A DNA stretch of 64,000 bases from assembly GCA_003946805.1 (NCBI GenBank), contig RPSH01000008.1:54864-118863 (forward strand). The letters are read 5' to 3'. Below, in pieces: positions 35,255 through 43,978 of this stretch (its first letter is position 1; the number at the start of each line of letters is the position of its first letter). Origin of the DNA: Bacillus sp. 2B10 (GTDB lineage: Bacteria > Pseudomonadota > Alphaproteobacteria > Sphingomonadales > Sphingomonadaceae). Under the pieces are notes generated by a model that was not told where the DNA came from, did not search any database, and saw only the letters and a list, made by a program, of their open reading frames with translations. A program made the position numbers and the translations under genes.

Positions 35255-36013
35255 GTGAACCCATCCAGCGTCGCCACCCATCGTTTCGCCAGCTTCGACG
35301 GCGTCGAGATCGCGTGGCACGAACTGGGCGAGGGCGAACCGGTGATGCTGATCCACGGCTATTTCAGCGATGCCGACACCAACTGGATCAAGTACGGCCA
35401 TGCCGCGAAGCTCGCCGCGCTCGGGCGGCGGATCATCATGCCCGACCTGCGCGCGCATGGGCAGAGCGCACGGCCGCACGGCGCGGAGGCGTATCCGCCC
35501 GATGCGCTGGCGCGGGACGGCATGGCGCTGATCGCGCATCTCGGGCTGAGCGACTATGATCTGGGCGGCTATTCGCTGGGCGCGCGGACGGCGGTGCGGA
35601 TGCTGACGATGGGGGCGACCCCGCAGCGGCTGGTGCTGAGCGGCATGGGGCTGGAAGGGTTGCTCGATACCGGACGGCGTGCGGCGCATTTCCGGCGCAT
35701 CCTGACCAACCTCGGCAGTTTCGAGCGCGGATCGCCCGAATGGATGGCGGAGGCGTTCCTGAAGACCACCGGTGGCGATCCGGTGGCGTTGCTGGGCGTG
35801 CTCGACACGTTCGTCGATACGTCGCGCGAACAGCTGGCGGCGATCGGGCAGCCGGTGCTGGTGCTGGCGGGCGAGGACGACGACGATAATGGCAGCCATG
35901 CGGCGCTGGCCGGACTGTTGCCCGATGCGCGGCTGGTCGAGACGCCGGGCAACCATATGAGCGCGGTGGTGAAACGCGAGCTGGGCGACGCGATCGCCGA
36001 ATTTCTCGCGTAG
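35255..36013 (+). CDS. alpha/beta hydrolase
   Basis: 252 residues, GTG start at 35255 with AAGGCAG upstream. HGYFSDADTNW is the oxyanion segment, GGYSLGARTA the nucleophile elbow with the catalytic serine, VLVLAGEDDDD provides the acid, and ETPGNHMSA the histidine. The substrate is unknown. The longer open frame beginning at 35081 was rejected because its first 58 residues run opposite to the YitT upstream region and lack family similarity. Confidence 0.85.
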   Translation: MNPSSVATHRFASFDGVEIAWHELGEGEPVMLIHGYFSDADTNWIKYGHAAKLAALGRRIIMPDLRAHGQSARPHGAEAYPPDALARDGMALIAHLGLSDYDLGGYSLGARTAVRMLTMGATPQRLVLSGMGLEGLLDTGRRAAHFRRILTNLGSFERGSPEWMAEAFLKTTGGDPVALLGVLDTFVDTSREQLAAIGQPVLVLAGEDDDDNGSHAALAGLLPDARLVETPGNHMSAVVKRELGDAIAEFLA

Positions 36014-36147
36014 TTCCTCCCCGGCACGGGGAGGGGGACCGCCGCGAAGCGGTGGAGGGGGCTCTCCGCGCAACGCAACGACAGCGTATGCCGACTGCCC
36101 CCTCCACGAGCTTCGCTGGTCCCCCTCCCCGTACCGGGGAGGATTAC
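36014..36147. repeat. family C palindromic repeat, copy 2
   Basis: TTCCTCCCCGGCACGGGGAG opens it and CTCCCCGTACCGGGGAGGAT closes it; inside are GGACCGCCGCGAAGCGGT and CCACGAGCTTCGCTGGT hairpins and complementary GGTGGAGGGGG / CCCCCTCCACG strands. It lies directly after the hydrolase stop (36011-36013) and its last bases include the TAA stop (36144-36146, minus strand) of the GST gene. It is probably a bidirectional terminator in effect. Confidence 0.85.
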
Positions 36148-36812
36148 TTCACCGCCTGCTCATACTGCTCCAGCACCCAATCCTCCTCCTGTGCGGCGGC
36201 GATCCAGTCCTGCATCCACGGATGGTTGATGAGGGTGATGATGTAGCCCATCGCGAAGCGCGGGCAGGGGAGCGAATAGGTCACGATGCGCGTCGCGACC
36301 GGCGCGAACATGATGTCGACCGCGCCGAATGCGCCGAACAGGAAGTCGCCGCCCTGGCCGAAGCGGGCACGCGCCTGCGCCCACAACTCGTAGATGCGCG
36401 ACAGGTCGGCGAGCACGTCGTCGTCGGGCTGGGTGGGGTCATAAACCTGGCGGACGTTCATGCTGTGCTTGCGGCGCAGCGGCGCGAAACCCGAATGCAT
36501 CTCCGCCGCCATCGACCGCGCCATCGCACGTGCGGCGGGATCGGCGGGCCAGAATTTGTCGCCGCCCGATTTCTCGTTCAGATATTCGACGATCGCCAGA
36601 CTGTCCCACACGACGATGTCGTCACCGTCCCACAGGATCGGCACCTTGCCCGACGACGGCGCGAACTCGTCGCCCTCGCGCCGCTTGTCCCAGTCGGCGT
36701 CGTAGAGCGGCACGACGACCTCCTCGAACGACAGGCCCGACAGTTTGGCCGCCAGCCAGCCGCGCAGCGACCAGGAGGAATAGGCCTTGTTACCGATGAT
36801 GAGCTTCAGCAT
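36144..36812 (-). CDS. glutathione S-transferase
   Basis: 222 residues. The N-terminal thioredoxin-like domain begins LKLIIGNKAYSSWSLRGWLA, with SGKVPILWDGDDIVVWDSLA (cis-proline and glutathione-binding Ser in the family pattern); the C-terminal domain is helical. The start at 36812 is the family start MLKLIIG. It conjugates or reduces with glutathione; substrate unknown. The stop codon lies in the edge of the family C repeat. Confidence 0.88.
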   Translation of the reverse strand: MLKLIIGNKAYSSWSLRGWLAAKLSGLSFEEVVVPLYDADWDKRREGDEFAPSSGKVPILWDGDDIVVWDSLAIVEYLNEKSGGDKFWPADPAARAMARSMAAEMHSGFAPLRRKHSMNVRQVYDPTQPDDDVLADLSRIYELWAQARARFGQGGDFLFGAFGAVDIMFAPVATRIVTYSLPCPRFAMGYIITLINHPWMQDWIAAAQEEDWVLEQYEQAVK

Positions 36813-36889
36813 GGGGCGAGTCGTGCCACGCGGCGGCGGGGCTGTCGACCCCGCCGGAACCGCAGGCGAAACGATCCGTTGCCAAGGCC

Positions 36890-37507
36890 ATGGTCGAGAA
36901 CGGAAAAGGCGGCGATCCGCACAGCGTGGGCGAGGTGCTCGACCGGTTGCAGGAACTGGGCGATGATGCCGGTGGCGACAAGGTCCGACTGGGAGACATG
37001 CTCGAGGCGATGGGCCACCGCGCCTATGGCCCGTTCCTGATCGTGCTGCCGATGATCGAGATTTCGCCGGTCGGTGGCATTCCCGGCCTGCCGACCGCAC
37101 TGGCGGCGGTCCTTGCTTTGCTGGCCATCCAGTTGGTGCTCGGCCGCAAGCATCTGTGGCTGCCGGGGTTCCTCGCCAATCGCGGGATGAAGGGCGGCAA
37201 TCTGCAAAAGGTTGTCGAGAAGGGCCGGCCGATCGCCAAGCGGATGGACAGGTGGTTCCACGGCCGGTTGCCGGCACTAACGAAAGGACCGATGGTCAAG
37301 GTCGCTGGAGTCGCGGTGCTGCTGCTGTGCCTGACCGTGCCGCCGCTGGAACTGTTGCCGTTTGCCAGCACTGCGCCGATGGCGGCGATCATGGCGTTCG
37401 GCATCGCGCTGCTGGTGCGCGACGGGGCGTTGATGATCGTCGCGTGCGCGTTGTCGGTGGGCGCGGTGGCGCTGGGGGCGGGGTTGTTCGCGACGAGGCA
37501 GGGGTAG
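36890..37507 (+). CDS. ExoD-family exopolysaccharide biosynthesis membrane protein
   Basis: 205 residues: a cytoplasmic start (VGEVLDRLQELGDDAGGDKV) followed by several helices: RAYGPFLIVLPMIEISPVGG, PGLPTALAAVLALLAIQLVL, VAGVAVLLLCLTVPPLELLP, PMAAIMAFGIALLVRDGALM. The pattern matches the ExoD family, linked to exopolysaccharide production and alkaline tolerance in rhizobia. Single gene, convergent with engB. Confidence 0.85.
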   Translation: MVENGKGGDPHSVGEVLDRLQELGDDAGGDKVRLGDMLEAMGHRAYGPFLIVLPMIEISPVGGIPGLPTALAAVLALLAIQLVLGRKHLWLPGFLANRGMKGGNLQKVVEKGRPIAKRMDRWFHGRLPALTKGPMVKVAGVAVLLLCLTVPPLELLPFASTAPMAAIMAFGIALLVRDGALMIVACALSVGAVALGAGLFATRQG

Positions 37508-37522
37508 GGCCGGTCCGGCATC

Positions 37523-37572
37523 CCTGCCACGCCCGTCACCCCAGCACAGGCTGGGGTGACGGGCGTGGCAGG
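37523..37572. terminator. strong hairpin between convergent exoD-like gene and engB
   Basis: A perfect 23-base-pair stem (37523-37545 with 37550-37572; core CGTCACCCCAGC / GCTGGGGTGACG) with a 4-base loop ACAG. Lying between genes that run into each other, it could stop transcription in both directions. It is the first arm of a family A repeat. Confidence 0.8.
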
Positions 37573-37625
37573 CGCTGCGTGTTCCAACGGGGAGGCCCCA
37601 GCCTGCGTTGGCGTGACGGGCGTGG
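37523..37625. repeat. family A palindromic repeat, copy 5
   Basis: The element is opened by the 23-base-pair hairpin at 37523-37572, and its right arm (GAGGCCCCAGCCTGCGTTGG followed by CGTGACGGGCGTGG, through about 37625) repeats the same GTGACG ending found in other family A copies. Confidence 0.75.
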
Positions 37626-37637
37626 TCGGAGCCGAGG

Positions 37638-38306
37638 CTACCCGAGCGATTCGATCACCGCCGCGCGCAGTTCGGCGATGCCCATGCCCTTCTCGCTCGA
37701 CGTCGAGATCACGTCGGGATGCGCCGCGGGGCGCTTGCGCACCTCGTCGCCGACCGCGGCATAGACCGCGTCCAGCTCGCTCGCCTTGATCTTGTCGGTC
37801 TTGGTCAGCACGATGCGGTAGCTGGTGGCAGCCTTGTCGAGCATCTCGAACACCTCGCGGTCGACATCCTTGATGCCGTGGCGCGAATCGATCAGCACCA
37901 GCGTGCGCTTCAGCACCTGCCGCCCGCGCAGATAGTCGTTCACGAGATAGCGCCACTTGCGGACCATGTCCTTGGGCGCCTTGGCAAAGCCGTAGCCGGG
38001 CATGTCGACCAGCCGGAATTTCAGCGGCGTGCCGATGTCGAAGAAGTTCAGCTCCTGCGTCCGCCCCGGCGTGACCGAGGTCCGCGCCAGCGAGGTGCGG
38101 CCGGTCAGCGCGTTGAGCAGCGACGACTTGCCGACGTTCGACCGGCCGGCGAAAGCGATCTCGGCCACCTCGGGCGGGGGCAGATGCTCCAGCGACGGAG
38201 CCGACTTCAGGAACTGGATCGGCCCCGCAAAGATCTTGCGTGCCGCCTCGGCCTGTTCGGGGTCGAAGCGGTCGTCGCCCGGTGGCGGGGGTGGGAGGTC
38301 GTTCAC
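37638..38306 (-). CDS. engB: ribosome biogenesis GTPase EngB/YsxC
   Basis: 222 residues with a GTG start at 38306 overlapping the yidC stop (GTGA). G-domain motifs: G1 GRSNVGKSSLLNAL (about residue 54), G3 DMPGYGF, G4 TKTDK. EngB helps assemble the large ribosomal subunit. It is the last gene of the rpmH-rnpA-yidD-yidC-engB series. Confidence 0.95.
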   Translation of the reverse strand: MNDLPPPPPGDDRFDPEQAEAARKIFAGPIQFLKSAPSLEHLPPPEVAEIAFAGRSNVGKSSLLNALTGRTSLARTSVTPGRTQELNFFDIGTPLKFRLVDMPGYGFAKAPKDMVRKWRYLVNDYLRGRQVLKRTLVLIDSRHGIKDVDREVFEMLDKAATSYRIVLTKTDKIKASELDAVYAAVGDEVRKRPAAHPDVISTSSEKGMGIAELRAAVIESLG

Positions 38307-40000
38307 TTTGCCGGAGCCTGCTTGAGCGCCGGATGCCGCGAATAGAGCAGCTGCTGCTGCGCGATGGTGAGCAGGTTCGACGTGATCCAGTAGACCTGGA
38401 GGCCCACCGCGAACGGGGCCATGATGAACATCAGCACCCACGGCATCAGCCCGAAGACCTGTTTCTGCATGTCGTCCATCGGCGCCGGGTTCAGCTTGAA
38501 CTGGAAGTACATCGAGATGCCCAGCAACACCGGCACGATGCCGATCGCGAGGAAGTGCGGGGGCGTGAAGTCGAGATAGCCGAACAGGTTCAGGATCGTT
38601 GCCGGATCGGGTGCCGACAGATCCTTGATCCAGCCGACGAACGGCTGGTGCCGCATTTCGATGGTCAGCAGCAGTACCTTGTACAGCGCGTAGAAGATCG
38701 GAATCTGGATCAGCGTCGGCAGGCAGCCGGCGACCGGATTGACCTTTTCCGTCTTGTACAGCGCCATCATCTCCTGCTGGAGGCGCGGCTTGTCGTCCTT
38801 GTAGCGTTCCTGCAGCACCTTCAGTTTGGGCTGGATCGCGCGCATCGCCGCCATCGAGGCGAACTGGCGCTGGGCGATCGGGAACATCAGGCCGCGGATC
38901 GTCAACGTCAGCAGGATGATCGCCACGCCAAAATTGCCGACCATGCGGAACAGCCAGTCGAGATAGGTGAAGATCGGTTCCTCGACGATGCGGAACCAGC
39001 CCCAGTCGATCGAGCGCGAGAAATAGGGCACGCCCTGTTCCTCATACGCGTTCAGCAGCTTGTTTTCCTTGGCACCGGCGAAGAAGCGCGCGCTCTGCGT
39101 CATCGCCTGCCCCGGATTGAGCGTGGCGAGGGTGGGCGAACGGTAATCGGCCTGGTGACGCTGGTCGCCGCCCTTCAGCGACAGCGCGTGCTGCGCGTTC
39201 TGATCGGGGATCAGCGCGGTCATCCAGTAATGGTCGGTGAAGCCGAGCCAGCCGCCCTTGGTGCTGAAGCTGGTCGGGGCGGCGTCGATATCCTTGTAGT
39301 CGACGTCGAACTTCACGCCGTTGCCCGCTTCGTAGATCGGGCCGACCTGGATCGTCATCGTATCCTTGTCGACCGGCGCGCCGCGACGGCTGAGCAGGCC
39401 GTAGGTGGCGACCTGCACCGGCTGCGCGCCGGTGTTCACCACGCTCTGGCGGACGGTGAACATATAGCCGGTATCGACCGAGATCTGCATCAGGTAGCGC
39501 TGGCTGCCCGCCTGCGTGGTCAGCGTGACCGGCGTTGTCGGCGTCAGCTTGTTGCCGCTGGCGGTCCACAGCGCGTCGGCGGGCGGGGGCGTGATGCCGG
39601 TGCCGCTCCAGCCGAACTGCGCGAAATAGGCATCGGTCGTGCCCGACGGCGACAGCAGCCGGACCGGCGGCGAATCCTTGGCGATGGTTTCCTGGTGCTT
39701 GACCAGCACGAGGTCGTCGATCCGCCCGCCGCGCAGGTTGATCGAGCCCCGTACCGCCGGGGTGTCGATCACGACGCGCGGGGTTTCGCGCAGCACCACC
39801 GCCCGGTCGCGAATCGCGTTGGCGGTGTCGGCGGCGGGATCGGTCGCGGGGTTGGCGACGGGCTTGCTCTTGCCGTCCTCCAGCTTCGTCACCGGAGGAT
39901 TGGCGGCCGGGAAGAAATGGTTGGCGATATACGGCCAGCCGAACAGCACCAGCGCAGCCAATACCGCGAACAGCAGGAAATTCTTCTGATCGTTCTTCAC
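38303..40000 (-). CDS. yidC: membrane protein insertase YidC
   Basis: 565 residues. The N-terminal helix (NFLLFAVLAALVLFGWPYI) is followed by a large periplasmic domain (about 60-330) and five core helices with ILLTLTIRGLMFPIA, GCLPTLIQIPIFYALYKVLL, GIVPVLLGISMYFQ and IMAPFAVGLQVYWITSNLLT. YidC inserts small membrane proteins alone or with SecYEG. It lies 22 bases downstream of yidD. Confidence 0.97.
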   Translation of the reverse strand: MKNDQKNFLLFAVLAALVLFGWPYIANHFFPAANPPVTKLEDGKSKPVANPATDPAADTANAIRDRAVVLRETPRVVIDTPAVRGSINLRGGRIDDLVLVKHQETIAKDSPPVRLLSPSGTTDAYFAQFGWSGTGITPPPADALWTASGNKLTPTTPVTLTTQAGSQRYLMQISVDTGYMFTVRQSVVNTGAQPVQVATYGLLSRRGAPVDKDTMTIQVGPIYEAGNGVKFDVDYKDIDAAPTSFSTKGGWLGFTDHYWMTALIPDQNAQHALSLKGGDQRHQADYRSPTLATLNPGQAMTQSARFFAGAKENKLLNAYEEQGVPYFSRSIDWGWFRIVEEPIFTYLDWLFRMVGNFGVAIILLTLTIRGLMFPIAQRQFASMAAMRAIQPKLKVLQERYKDDKPRLQQEMMALYKTEKVNPVAGCLPTLIQIPIFYALYKVLLLTIEMRHQPFVGWIKDLSAPDPATILNLFGYLDFTPPHFLAIGIVPVLLGISMYFQFKLNPAPMDDMQKQVFGLMPWVLMFIMAPFAVGLQVYWITSNLLTIAQQQLLYSRHPALKQAPAK

Positions 40001-40022
40001 GCGAGTTCCTCAGGCGTCAGTC

Positions 40023-40268
40023 TCAAGGCACGGGATCGTGGCCGTGCCCGCCCCAGGGATGACAGCGCGCGATCCGTTTCGCGGCCAGCCAGCCCCCCTT
40101 GACCGCGCCATAGCGGGCAATGGCGGTGATTGCATAGGCCGAACAGGAAGGTTGGTAGCGGCACGACGGCGGCAGGATCAGCGATGGTCCCAGCTGCCAC
40201 GCGCGCGCGACCAGCATCAGCGCGCGGGCCGGAATGCCCGGGCGGGGCGCATCGCCCACGTCGCTCAC
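40023..40268 (-). CDS. yidD: membrane protein insertion efficiency factor YidD
   Basis: 81 residues with a GTG start at 40268 overlapping the rnpA stop (GTGA). The conserved signature [20 protein letters not shown] and [13 protein letters not shown] identify YidD, which aids YidC-dependent insertion. The predicted product is short and amphipathic. Confidence 0.93.
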   Translation of the reverse strand: MSDVGDAPRPGIPARALMLVARAWQLGPSLILPPSCRYQPSCSAYAITAIARYGAVKGGWLAAKRIARCHPWGGHGHDPVP

Positions 40269-40600
40269 CGGCGGACCTTGCGCAACGCCCTGGAAAGATC
40301 GGCTTTCAGGTCGTCGAACGGGCGTTCGATGCCGCTGTTCCGACCGATCAGCACGTGATCGGCACCGGCAATGCCCTGTTCGGGCAGCAGCTCTGCGGCA
40401 AGCGCGCGAAAACGCCGTTTCATCCGGTTGCGGACGACGGCGTTTCCGACCTTCTTCGATACGGTAATGCCGATTCGCATCGCCTGTGGCGGCGTATCGG
40501 CCAGTTCGTCCGCGGCACGCTGTCGCACCAGCAGGACGAAGCCGGGCATGGGCGCCCGGCGTCCGGCATTCGCCGCCAGATAATCCCGGCGGCGAAGCAT
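40265..40600 (-). CDS. rnpA: ribonuclease P protein component
   Basis: 111 residues. [31 protein letters not shown] is the RNR-type RNA-binding motif of RnpA. It binds the RNase P RNA and matures the 5' ends of tRNAs. ATG at 40600 is the start; it follows rpmH by 5 bases and overlaps yidD by 4. Confidence 0.95.
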   Translation of the reverse strand: MLRRRDYLAANAGRRAPMPGFVLLVRQRAADELADTPPQAMRIGITVSKKVGNAVVRNRMKRRFRALAAELLPEQGIAGADHVLIGRNSGIERPFDDLKADLSRALRKVRR

Positions 40601-40605
40601 TTTCC

Positions 40606-40740
40606 TCAGGCCGACAGCTTCTTGCGACCGCGCGCACGACGCGCCCGGATCACGTTGCGGCCGCCCGGCGTCGCCATGCGCGAGCGGAAGCCGTGACGAC
40701 GGGCCCGTACCAGGTTGCTCGGCTGAAAAGTCCGCTTCAT
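40606..40740 (-). CDS. rpmH: 50S ribosomal protein L34
   Basis: 44 residues read on the minus strand: [20 protein letters not shown], continuing through [15 protein letters not shown] to the end KKLSA. This is a complete L34 of normal length. It opens the block rpmH-rnpA-yidD-yidC-engB; the gene is too short to stand out among open frames but is unambiguous. Confidence 0.97.
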   Translation of the reverse strand: MKRTFQPSNLVRARRHGFRSRMATPGGRNVIRARRARGRKKLSA

Positions 40741-40835
40741 CACTCATTCCCCGGGTATTCAAACTGCCAGAACGTAAAAAGCCGCCAGTGACGGCGGCCG
40801 CGTGGCCAGCGCCTTAGCCACGGGTGCCCATGAAG

Positions 40836-41111
40836 TCAACGTCCGACCGTCAGGCCATCGGCGCGCAATCGCCGCCGCTTTGCGCTCGGCCGGCGCAGGG
40901 CCCTGTCCGACAGTGCCCGGACGCGCGGGTGGCGGCGCATCGCCCGCGCGAAGCGCACCCGCGCCCGGCGCGAATTGCGCAGGATCAATGCGGTGCCGGC
41001 AGCAAAGGTGAAGATACCGGCCGGACCCGGCAGCAACGCTACCAGCGGCGTCATCAGGATCAGCAGCATGCCGACGATCAACAGCAGGGCGCGCATCGTG
41101 ACATGGCCCAT
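40836..41111 (-). CDS. small transmembrane protein
   Basis: 91 residues (starts at 41111, or 76-86 from the ATG at 41096). Two hydrophobic helices contain ALLLIVGMLLILMTPLVALL and GPAGIFTFAAGTALIL, followed by a basic tail (SRRARVRFARAMRRHPRVRA). The glycine-proline pair PGP between helices recalls the PGPGW family of small membrane proteins. No function is known. Confidence 0.6.
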   Translation of the reverse strand: MGHVTMRALLLIVGMLLILMTPLVALLPGPAGIFTFAAGTALILRNSRRARVRFARAMRRHPRVRALSDRALRRPSAKRRRLRADGLTVGR

Positions 41112-41263
41112 GCCAGTGGGGCGTTGCGGGGGCAAGGCGGCGATCGAGCGCCGACCGGCATCGATCGCGTGCTTCTTCGATTCCACCCGTCGTATCGATC
41201 GGCCGTTCCCTCGCCCCGGAAAGCGGCTATGGACGTCGGGGGCAAACGGGGAACAGGGGCAGC

Positions 41264-42769
41264 ATGGTCGCGATCGTATCGACGGCGGCGTATCTCGGGC
41301 TGGAAGCGCGACGGGTCGAGGTGCAGGTGCAACTGGCACCGGGCGTGCCCGCCTTCGTCGTCGTCGGCCTGCCCGACAAGGCGGTCGGCGAAAGCCGCGA
41401 GCGGGTGCGCGCCGCGATCGCCGCCATCGGCCTGTCGCTGCCGCCCAAGCGGATCACGGTCAACCTGTCGCCCGCCGACCTGCCCAAGGAAGGATCGCAT
41501 TACGACCTGCCGATCGCGCTGGGCCTGCTGGCGGCGATGGGCGTGGTCGATGCCGAGGGGCTGGCCGAGCATCTGGTCGTCGGCGAACTGAGCCTCGACG
41601 GCCGGATCGCGGCATCGCCCGGCGTGCTGCTGGCGGCGATGCTGGCGAGTGGCGAGGGGCGGGCGCTGATCTGTCCGGCGGCGCAGGGGGCGGAGGCGGC
41701 ATGGGCGGGGACGACGGTGGTGGCGGCGCCCGACCTGTTGTCGCTGCTGAACCACCTGAAGGGCGAGCAAATGCTGCGTACTCCGGTGCCGGGCGGGGCC
41801 GAGGACGGCTGGAGCGGCAACGACCTGAAACAGGTGAAGGGACAGGAGACCGCCAAGCGCGCGCTGGAGATCGCCGCGGCCGGCGGACACAACCTGCTGA
41901 TGGTAGGACCACCGGGGGCGGGCAAGTCGCTGCTCGCCTCATGCCTGCCGGGCATATTGCCGCCGCTGGATGCGGCCGAGGCGTTGGAAGTGTCGATGGT
42001 CCAGTCGGTGGCGGGAACGCTGACCGGCGGGCGGATGACCCGCGCGCGCCCGTTCCGCAGCCCCCACCACTCCGCATCGATGGCGGCGCTGACCGGCGGT
42101 GGGCTGCGCGTGAAGCCCGGCGAGATCAGCATGGCGCATCTGGGCGTGCTGTTCCTCGACGAACTGCCCGAGTTCCAGCGCGCGGTGCTCGATTCGCTGC
42201 GCCAGCCGCTGGAAACCGGCGAGGTCAGCGTCGCGCGCGCCAATGCGCACGTCACCTTTCCGGCGCGGGTGCAGCTGATCGCGGCGATGAACCCGTGCCG
42301 CTGCGGGCATCTGGGCGATCCGGCGCTGGCCTGCGCCCGAGCGCCGCGCTGTGCCGCGGATTATCAGGCAAAGGTGTCCGGACCGCTGCTCGACCGGATC
42401 GACCTGGCGATCGAGATGGCGGCGGTCAGCGCCGCCGACCTGGTCCTGCCGCCGCCCGCTGAAGGTTCGGCGGAGGTGGCGGCGCGGGTGGCGGTGGCGC
42501 GCGCGGTGCAGCGGGAACGCTATGCCGCCGACGGGGTGCGGACCAATGCCGAGGCGGACGGCAGCGTGCTGGAACGTGCCGCGACGCTCGATGCGCCGGC
42601 CCGCGCGCTGCTGGCACAGGCGGCGGAGGCGATGCGGCTGTCGGCCCGCGCCTTCCACCGCGTGCTGCGCGTCAGCCGGACGATCGCCGATCTGGCGCAG
42701 GCGGACGGCGTCGGACGCGCGCATGTCGCCGAGGCGCTGAGCTATCGCCGCCGTCCGCCGACGAATTGA
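41264..42769 (+). CDS. comM: YifB/ComM-family magnesium chelatase-like AAA+ ATPase
   Basis: 501 residues. The N-terminal Lon-like domain (VSTAAYLGLEARRVEVQVQL) precedes an AAA+ domain with Walker A GPPGAGKSLLAS (about residue 215), Walker B LFLDELPEFQ and an arginine-finger stretch RAVLDSLRQPLETGEV, then PCRCGHLGD. ComM is a helicase that helps branch migration in natural transformation. It is divergent from the small membrane gene. Confidence 0.92.
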   Translation: MVAIVSTAAYLGLEARRVEVQVQLAPGVPAFVVVGLPDKAVGESRERVRAAIAAIGLSLPPKRITVNLSPADLPKEGSHYDLPIALGLLAAMGVVDAEGLAEHLVVGELSLDGRIAASPGVLLAAMLASGEGRALICPAAQGAEAAWAGTTVVAAPDLLSLLNHLKGEQMLRTPVPGGAEDGWSGNDLKQVKGQETAKRALEIAAAGGHNLLMVGPPGAGKSLLASCLPGILPPLDAAEALEVSMVQSVAGTLTGGRMTRARPFRSPHHSASMAALTGGGLRVKPGEISMAHLGVLFLDELPEFQRAVLDSLRQPLETGEVSVARANAHVTFPARVQLIAAMNPCRCGHLGDPALACARAPRCAADYQAKVSGPLLDRIDLAIEMAAVSAADLVLPPPAEGSAEVAARVAVARAVQRERYAADGVRTNAEADGSVLERAATLDAPARALLAQAAEAMRLSARAFHRVLRVSRTIADLAQADGVGRAHVAEALSYRRRPPTN

Positions 42770-42916
42770 AGAGCGCGCCGACGGGCCATCATGTCTTACC
42801 GGGGCGGCCGTGCCGTAACGGGAGGGTGCCTGCGGGAAATGCGGCGATTTCGAGGAAACCTTTTGGCGGCTTCGCGGTTGGCACCGTTGCTATCCCGTAA
42901 CGAGAGGGTTTTATCG

Positions 42917-43375
42917 ATGGAATGGATGCTGCTGCCATTGAAACGGTATGCCGAATTTTCCGGGCGCTCGCGGCGCAAGGAATATTGGATGTTCGTGCTG
43001 GGTTACCTGATCGTGTTCATGATCCTCGGCGCGATCTTCGGGTTGCTGGGTGCGTTCTCGTCGAGCATGGCCGAGGTTCAGGCCGGATCGGTGAACGGTC
43101 CGCTGATGCTGGCGGTCGTCGTCCTCGGCATCCTCGGCCTCGGCATCCTGATCCCCTCGATCGCGGTACAGGTACGTCGGCTGCACGACCGCAACATGAG
43201 CGGCTGGTGGCTGCTCGGGATCTATGTCGTCAGCTTCATCCCGGTGGTCGGGTTCATCGCGTCGATCGGGTTGCTGGTCCTCCTCGCGCTGCCGGGCACG
43301 GTCGGTCCCAACCGCTTCGGTCCCGACCCCAAGGACCCCTATGGCAAGCTGAACGACGTCGACGTGTTCGCCTGA
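42917..43375 (+). CDS. DUF805 family membrane protein
   Basis: 152 residues starting MEWMLLPLKRYAEFSGRSRR, then KEYWMFVLGYLIVFMILGAI. The pattern RRKEYW plus RRLHDRNMSGWWLL is the DUF805 family signature; four helices. GAGAGG lies about 9 bases before the ATG. Role unknown. Confidence 0.88.
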   Translation: MEWMLLPLKRYAEFSGRSRRKEYWMFVLGYLIVFMILGAIFGLLGAFSSSMAEVQAGSVNGPLMLAVVVLGILGLGILIPSIAVQVRRLHDRNMSGWWLLGIYVVSFIPVVGFIASIGLLVLLALPGTVGPNRFGPDPKDPYGKLNDVDVFA

Positions 43376-43389
43376 TCCAACCGGTTGCG

Positions 43390-43428
43390 GGGGCACGCAG
43401 CTTGGGCTAACGGAGCCCGGCGTGCCCC
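43390..43428. terminator. nested hairpin overlapping the 5' end of tRNA-Leu
   Basis: GGGGCACGC (43390-43398) pairs with GCGTGCCCC (43420-43428), with an inner GGGCT / AGCCC stem. The right arm includes the first five bases of tRNA-Leu (43424-43428). It could end DUF805 transcription, or compete with the acceptor stem. Confidence 0.5.
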
Positions 43429-43508
43429 TGTGGTGAAATTGGTAGACGCGTCCGACTCAAAATCGGATTCCGCAAGGAGTGCTGGTTCGATTCCGGCCAG
43501 GGGCACCA
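43424..43508 (+). tRNA. tRNA-Leu (anticodon CAA)
   Basis: 85 bases. Acceptor stem GCCCCTG pairs with CAGGGGC, followed by A and an encoded CCA. The anticodon stem TCCGA/TCGGA encloses loop CTCAAAA, giving anticodon CAA (reads UUG). A long variable arm is present between the anticodon and T stems, as expected for leucine; the T loop is GGTTCGATTCC. Confidence 0.97.
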
Positions 43509-43568
43509 GTTTCCCGTCATCGATGTGTTAACCCGGCGTTAGCGTCCGATCGCCATGCTGTCGTGGCC

Positions 43569-43940
43569 ATGAGCGATTCGTCGTCCGACCGGTTTCCTCC
43601 CCGCCCGCGGCGGGACAGCGTCATCCTGCACGCCCGGGTCGAGGCGGTCGACCGGGTGGCCGAATGTCGTGTCCGCAACCTGTCCGAATCCGGCGCCTGT
43701 ATCGACGATCCGGCGGGACTGCCATCGGACGGGCGGGTGCTCGTCACGATGGGCACGCTGCACCATGTCGAGGGGCGGGTGCGCTGGGCACAGGACGGGC
43801 GGGCCGGCTTGCATTTCGCCGCGTCGCACATCGACGTCGCTGCCGCACGCCGGCCGCGCGGGACCGTCGCACCCGCACCGCAGAACCGCGCGGGATGGCT
43901 TGCGAACCTCCACAGTCCCTATCGCCGCGGCGACGACTGA
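43569..43940 (+). CDS. PilZ-domain protein
   Basis: 123 residues. The N-terminal RPRRDSVILHARVEAVDR contains the RxxxR-like motif, followed by CRVRNLSESGACI (D/N-x-S-x-x-G), VEGRVRWAQDGRAGLHFA; together they are the PilZ c-di-GMP-binding pattern. ATG at 43569 is preferred. It probably links c-di-GMP to motility or surface behaviour, consistent with the chemotaxis operon later in the window. Confidence 0.82.
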   Translation: MSDSSSDRFPPRPRRDSVILHARVEAVDRVAECRVRNLSESGACIDDPAGLPSDGRVLVTMGTLHHVEGRVRWAQDGRAGLHFAASHIDVAAARRPRGTVAPAPQNRAGWLANLHSPYRRGDD

Positions 43941-43978
43941 GCTTCGGTTCGATTCCTGAATAGGGTTGGATCAAATCC

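Noticed and set aside
38240..40102. Plus-strand frame opposite yidC
   Set aside because: Shadow of yidC; composition dominated by Arg/His/Gln.
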